Source of the DNA: Pseudomonadota bacterium
GTDB taxonomy: Bacteria > Pseudomonadota > Alphaproteobacteria > Caulobacterales > Caulobacteraceae
Assembly (NCBI GenBank): GCA_023445955.1
Contig: JAEXJH010000517.1
Span: 1-7,758, forward strand
Length of the DNA: 7,758 nucleotides
Reading direction: 5' to 3'
Position 1 is the stretch's first letter, and each line of letters begins with the position of its first letter. A model generated the notes under the pieces. It had not been told where the DNA came from and made no database searches. It saw only the letters and a program-made list of their open reading frames with translations. Positions 5,466-7,758 of the stretch are shown in pieces. The position numbers and the translations under genes are program-made.

Positions 5466-6592
5466 GCCGGGGTCTGTCAGGCGCCCGCATCCTGGCGGTG
5501 CTGATCAAGGAGTTCATCCAGCTCACGCGCGACCGGCTGACCTACGCCATGATCCTGGTCATGCCGATCGTGCAGCTTCTGCTCTTCGGCTACGCCATCA
5601 ACAACGACCCGCGCGACCTGCCGACGGCGGTGCTGGTGCAGGACCAGGGGCCGATGGCGCGCTCGACCCTCTCGGCCCTGGTCAACAGCGGCTATTTCGA
5701 GATCGTCCGCACCGCGACCTCGCCCGCCGAGCTGGACGAGGCCGTGGCGCGGGGGCAGGTGCAGTTCGCCCTGACCATCCCGGCCGACTTCACGCGACGG
5801 GTCGTGCGGGGCGACGCCCCCCAGATTCTGGTCGAGGCCGACGCTTCCGACCCGGCCGCCACCGGCGGCGCGATCGCGGCCCTGGCCAATCTTCCGCGCA
5901 CGGCGCTGTCGCGGGACCTGGTCGGCGCCGTGGCGAAACCCGGGAGCGATCCGTTCGAAGTGGTGATCCACCGCCGCTACAATCCCGAGGCCATCACCGC
6001 CTACAACATCGTGCCGGGTCTGCTGGGCGTGATCCTGTCGATGACCCTGGTGATGATGACCTCGCTGGGCGTCACCCGGGAATATGAGCGCGGCACGATG
6101 GAGAGCCTGCTGGCCACGCCGGCCCGGCCGATCGAGGTGATGATCGGCAAGCTGACGCCCTATGTGGCGGTCGGGCTGATCCAGACGGCGGTGATCCTGA
6201 TTCTGGCCCGGGCGCTGTTCGCCGTGCCGATGGCGGGCGGCTGGCTCGCCCTCATTTTGGGTGTGCTGCTGTTCATCGTCGGATCGCTGGCGCTCGGCTT
6301 CCTGATTTCGACCGTGGCGCGGACCCAGTTGCAGGCGATGCAGATGTCGTTCTTCTACATTATGCCCTCGATCCTGCTGTCGGGCTTCATGTTCCCGTTC
6401 CGCGGAATGCCGGCCTGGGCGCAGGCTTTGGGCGGGGTGATACCGGTGACACACTTCCTCAGAGTGGTGCGCGGCGCCCTGCTCAAGGGATTGGACCTCG
6501 CGCAGCTCTGGCCAAGTCTTTCCGCGCTCGGATTGTTTGTCGTGGCCATCGCGGGCCTGGCCATGGCGCGCTACCGGACCACTCTGGACTAG
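5462..6592 (+). CDS. ABC-2 type transporter permease (YbhS/YbhR/YhhJ-like)
   Basis: A 376-residue inner-membrane protein with the ABC-2 layout: a cytosolic N-terminus with IKEFIQLTRDR (15-25), a first membrane helix (about 27-46), a large periplasmic domain (about 47-180, GYAINNDPRDLPTAVLVQD onward), then five further helices at about 182-202, 230-250, 261-286, 293-313 and 353-370. The cytosolic coupling motif EYERGTMESLLATP (207-220) between helices 2 and 3 is a hallmark of the family, and SGFMFPFRGMP (307-317) follows helix 5. It pairs with the upstream ATPase, whose stop it overlaps by four bases (ATGA), and with the adaptor to export an unknown substrate. Enterobacterial ybhGFSR has two permeases; only one is here, so it should be a homodimer. 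It is the last gene of the operon; no hairpin plus T-tract terminator is visible after the TAG. Confidence 0.92.
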   Translation: MSRGLSGARILAVLIKEFIQLTRDRLTYAMILVMPIVQLLLFGYAINNDPRDLPTAVLVQDQGPMARSTLSALVNSGYFEIVRTATSPAELDEAVARGQVQFALTIPADFTRRVVRGDAPQILVEADASDPAATGGAIAALANLPRTALSRDLVGAVAKPGSDPFEVVIHRRYNPEAITAYNIVPGLLGVILSMTLVMMTSLGVTREYERGTMESLLATPARPIEVMIGKLTPYVAVGLIQTAVILILARALFAVPMAGGWLALILGVLLFIVGSLALGFLISTVARTQLQAMQMSFFYIMPSILLSGFMFPFRGMPAWAQALGGVIPVTHFLRVVRGALLKGLDLAQLWPSLSALGLFVVAIAGLAMARYRTTLD

Positions 6593-6834
6593 GGCCAAGT
6601 CGGTCGATGACCTGACAGACGAGGTTAAAATGTGCGGTTTTTAGGCGACGATCTGCGAATGCTTGACTGTTTCCTGCCTTCAAGCCCTTGCGCGCAACCG
6701 GTTCACGTGCGAACCCAGCGGAGCTGACGCTTATCTTCAGTGGATGTCGGTGGGCACGCTCGGAAGTTGATTTCTGAGGGGCGGTCTTGTTTTGCTTTCC
6801 TGAGCAAAGGGCAGGGGGGCGAAACCTGACGAGT

Positions 6835-6850
6835 GTGTCTTTGCTGACAC
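6835..6850. promoter_or_regulatory. Small inverted repeat next to the OmpA-like gene's promoter
   Basis: GTGTC and GACAC are perfect arms around the six-base loop TTTGCT. The repeat abuts the presumed -35 region of the candidate promoter, where an activator or repressor could bind. Five-base arms are short enough to occur by chance, so the role is speculative. Confidence 0.3.
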
Positions 6851-6878
6851 TTTCCCGTGGCGTTCGCCTTGGTATAAC
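6851..6878 (+). promoter_or_regulatory. Candidate housekeeping promoter of the OmpA-like gene
   Basis: GGTATAAC (6871-6878) differs in one base from the Caulobacter sigma-73 -10 consensus GCTANAWC. TTTCCCG (6851-6857), 13 bases ahead, is a weak match to the TTGACGS -35 element. Transcription would start near 6885, giving a leader of about 45 bases; GAGG at 6915-6918 is the best ribosome binding site, 11 bases from the ATG, somewhat long. Confidence 0.5.
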
Positions 6879-6929
6879 AGTGCTCGGTCGGTCTCCGGCC
6901 TGGGCAGGGCAATAGAGGGCTCTTCAACG

Positions 6930-7758
6930 ATGAAACTCAACCTCCTGGCAGGAGCTGCTCTGGTCGCGGTGTTCGCCGCGTCGGGCGTTTCGGCCCAAGA
7001 GACCGGCTGGTACGGCGCGGTCGACCTCGGCTATCACTGGCCGCAAACCATCAAGACGCAATCGAACCAGACTCTGCCGGACGGCGAGTATGCTCACTGG
7101 TCGTGGAAGTCCGAGAAGGACTGGACCGGTTTTGTGCGTCTTGGCTACCAATTCAACCCGCACGTTCGCGCTGAAGTCGAAGGCGGCTATCGCCCCGGCG
7201 ACCTGCTGAGCGCCCGCGGCCCGGCCGCCCGTCACCCGATCGGCCTCTGCACCCCCGGCGTGACCCGCACCGCGGCCGCCCCGGCCTGCGGCAGCCCGAG
7301 CGGCTCGATCGACTCGTGGACCCTGATGGCGAACGTCATTTATGACTTCGCTCCGGACGCCTGGCTGAACCCCTTCGTCGGCCTCGGCGTTGGCGTCAAC
7401 CGCCTGGACGTCAAGGCCCTGGGTCAGTTCTCGGACGTTCCGTTCGTTCCGGGCCTGCCGACCGCCAGCGGTCTGACCAACCCCGCCATCCAGAACCTGT
7501 CGGCTGACGACCACGACGTTGGTTTCGCCTACCAGGCCCTGGCCGGCGCTTCGGTCAAGGCGACCGAAAAGCTGAAAATCGACTTCACCTACCGCTACAT
7601 CACCGGTGCGGACCTGCAGTGGAAGACGACCGGCACGAACTTCATCCAGCCGGGCGCCTTCAAGGGCCAGTACAAGGACCAGTCGCTGACCGTGGGTCTG
7701 CGCTACTCGTTCGCGTCGCCGCCGCCCCCGCCGCCCCCGCCCCCGCCGCCGCCTCCCC
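6930..7758 (+). CDS. OmpA-like outer-membrane beta-barrel protein with polyproline linker, 3' end missing
   Basis: The frame is open from ATG at 6930 to the window end (276 codons). Residues 1-22 are a signal peptide: MKLN, a hydrophobic core, then GVSA before QETG, a good signal peptidase I site. The mature part is an OmpA-type eight-stranded barrel: alternating-hydrophobicity strands such as GWYGAVDLGYHW, TGFVRLGYQFNPHVRAEVEGGY, WTLMANVIYDF, LNPFVGLGVGVN, YQALAGASVKATEKLKIDFTYRY and the closing SLTVGLRYSF (252-261), ending in aromatic residues. Two cysteines (C107, C120) fall in one extracellular loop and may form a disulphide. After S263 comes a run of at least 13 prolines, the usual hinge before a C-terminal OmpA peptidoglycan-binding domain, which would lie beyond the window (inference). 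Its signals are separate from the ABC operon, so it is probably its own unit; a structural envelope protein is the best guess. Confidence 0.88.
   Translation, partial: MKLNLLAGAALVAVFAASGVSAQETGWYGAVDLGYHWPQTIKTQSNQTLPDGEYAHWSWKSEKDWTGFVRLGYQFNPHVRAEVEGGYRPGDLLSARGPAARHPIGLCTPGVTRTAAAPACGSPSGSIDSWTLMANVIYDFAPDAWLNPFVGLGVGVNRLDVKALGQFSDVPFVPGLPTASGLTNPAIQNLSADDHDVGFAYQALAGASVKATEKLKIDFTYRYITGADLQWKTTGTNFIQPGAFKGQYKDQSLTVGLRYSFASPPPPPPPPPPPPP
7719..7758 (+). repeat. CCG/CCC polyproline tract
   Basis: Thirteen consecutive proline codons (mostly CCG, with CCC and one CCT) plus a partial codon at the window edge. The near-repeat makes this prone to length change by slippage and to assembly error; an insertion or deletion of whole codons would only alter the hinge length. 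A run this long would need EF-P for smooth translation. Confidence 0.85.

Larger units (their letters stand above)
6593..6929. other. 337-base intergenic region without a convincing gene
   Basis: Base composition is visibly lower in G+C than the flanking genes, and no frame on either strand codes for a recognisable protein. Small symmetries are present: TTGCGCGCAA (6688-6697), GGTTC-N6-GAACC (6700-6715), TTTGCT-N6-AGCAAA (6791-6808) and GTGTC-N6-GACAC (6835-6850). None has a following T-tract, so I see no intrinsic terminator for the ABC operon. The last 80 bases hold the candidate promoter and leader of the OmpA-like gene. Confidence 0.7.

Noticed and set aside
4538..6592. Very long plus-strand frame starting at ATG 4538 that covers the ATPase gene and joins the permease
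   Set aside because: Its first part is an Arg/Gly/Pro-rich shadow of the ATPase in another frame; the ATPase frame has all catalytic motifs and the permease has its own ATG at 5462.
6630..6644. Four-codon frame ATG TGC GGT TTT TAG with GAGG five bases ahead
   Set aside because: MCGF resembles the start of class II glutamine amidotransferases, but nothing after the stop continues such a protein in any frame; four codons are too few to call a gene or remnant.
6688..6715. TTGCGCGCAA and GGTTC-N6-GAACC palindromes as an operator or attachment site
   Set aside because: Short, no promoter elements beside them, no direct repeats or integrase gene; could be chance.
6703..6940. Open frames of 67 and 74 codons on the minus strand upstream of the OmpA-like gene
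   Set aside because: Composition is not protein-like, they overlap the candidate promoter and leader of the gene, and no family motif or good ribosome binding site is seen.

Overview
The window is high-GC DNA (strong G/C bias at third codon positions) from what is very probably an alphaproteobacterium close to Caulobacter. Evidence: the style of the CPA2 antiporter, YbhG-like exporter and OmpA-like proteins, GTG starts with 4-base GTGA/ATGA overlaps, and a promoter at 6871-6878 close to the Caulobacter housekeeping -10 element. The species call is inference. Both ends cut through genes. I see no rRNA, tRNA, CRISPR array, insertion sequence or phage gene.

Layout. (1) 1-638, plus strand: the 3' end of a KefB/KefC-type cation:proton antiporter (its TrkA-N/RCK domain), followed 9 bases later by a complete RidA/YjgF-family gene. 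(2) 635-1512: a MarR regulator (minus) back to back with a SnoaL/NTF2-like gene (plus). The SnoaL-like gene has an in-frame TAA at codon 50 of 123, so it is called a pseudogene. The 71-base gap between them holds a 40-base dyad that carries two overlapping, face-to-face promoters. (3) 1509-2822: a MerR-family regulator (minus) divergent from a class I SAM-dependent methyltransferase (plus). Between them lies a MerR-type promoter: -35 and -10 boxes 19 bases apart with a dyad in the spacer. The regulator has a C-x7-C-P motif spaced like the metal loop of CueR. (4) 2852-6592: a tight four-gene operon, tetR - hlyD-like adaptor - ABC ATPase - ABC-2 permease. Every junction overlaps by four bases, and a 40-base palindrome (18 of 20 pairs) overlaps the promoter. 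It resembles enterobacterial cecR-ybhGFSR in miniature, with one ATPase domain and one permease. (5) 6593-6929: a 337-base gap with no convincing gene. It ends with a candidate promoter and a small dyad for (6) an OmpA-like outer-membrane beta-barrel gene that runs off the window inside a polyproline linker.

How it works together. Three one-component regulators from three families (MarR, MerR, TetR) sit within 3 kb. Each has its own inverted repeat placed over the promoter of its neighbour. This looks like a cluster of independent, small stress or xenobiotic response units: possible small-molecule turnover or binding (RidA, SnoaL-like), methylation (methyltransferase) and export (HlyD/ABC). 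No shared pathway can be shown from sequence. The points most worth a second look are the single nonsense codon in the otherwise intact SnoaL-like gene and the three regulator/operator pairs.
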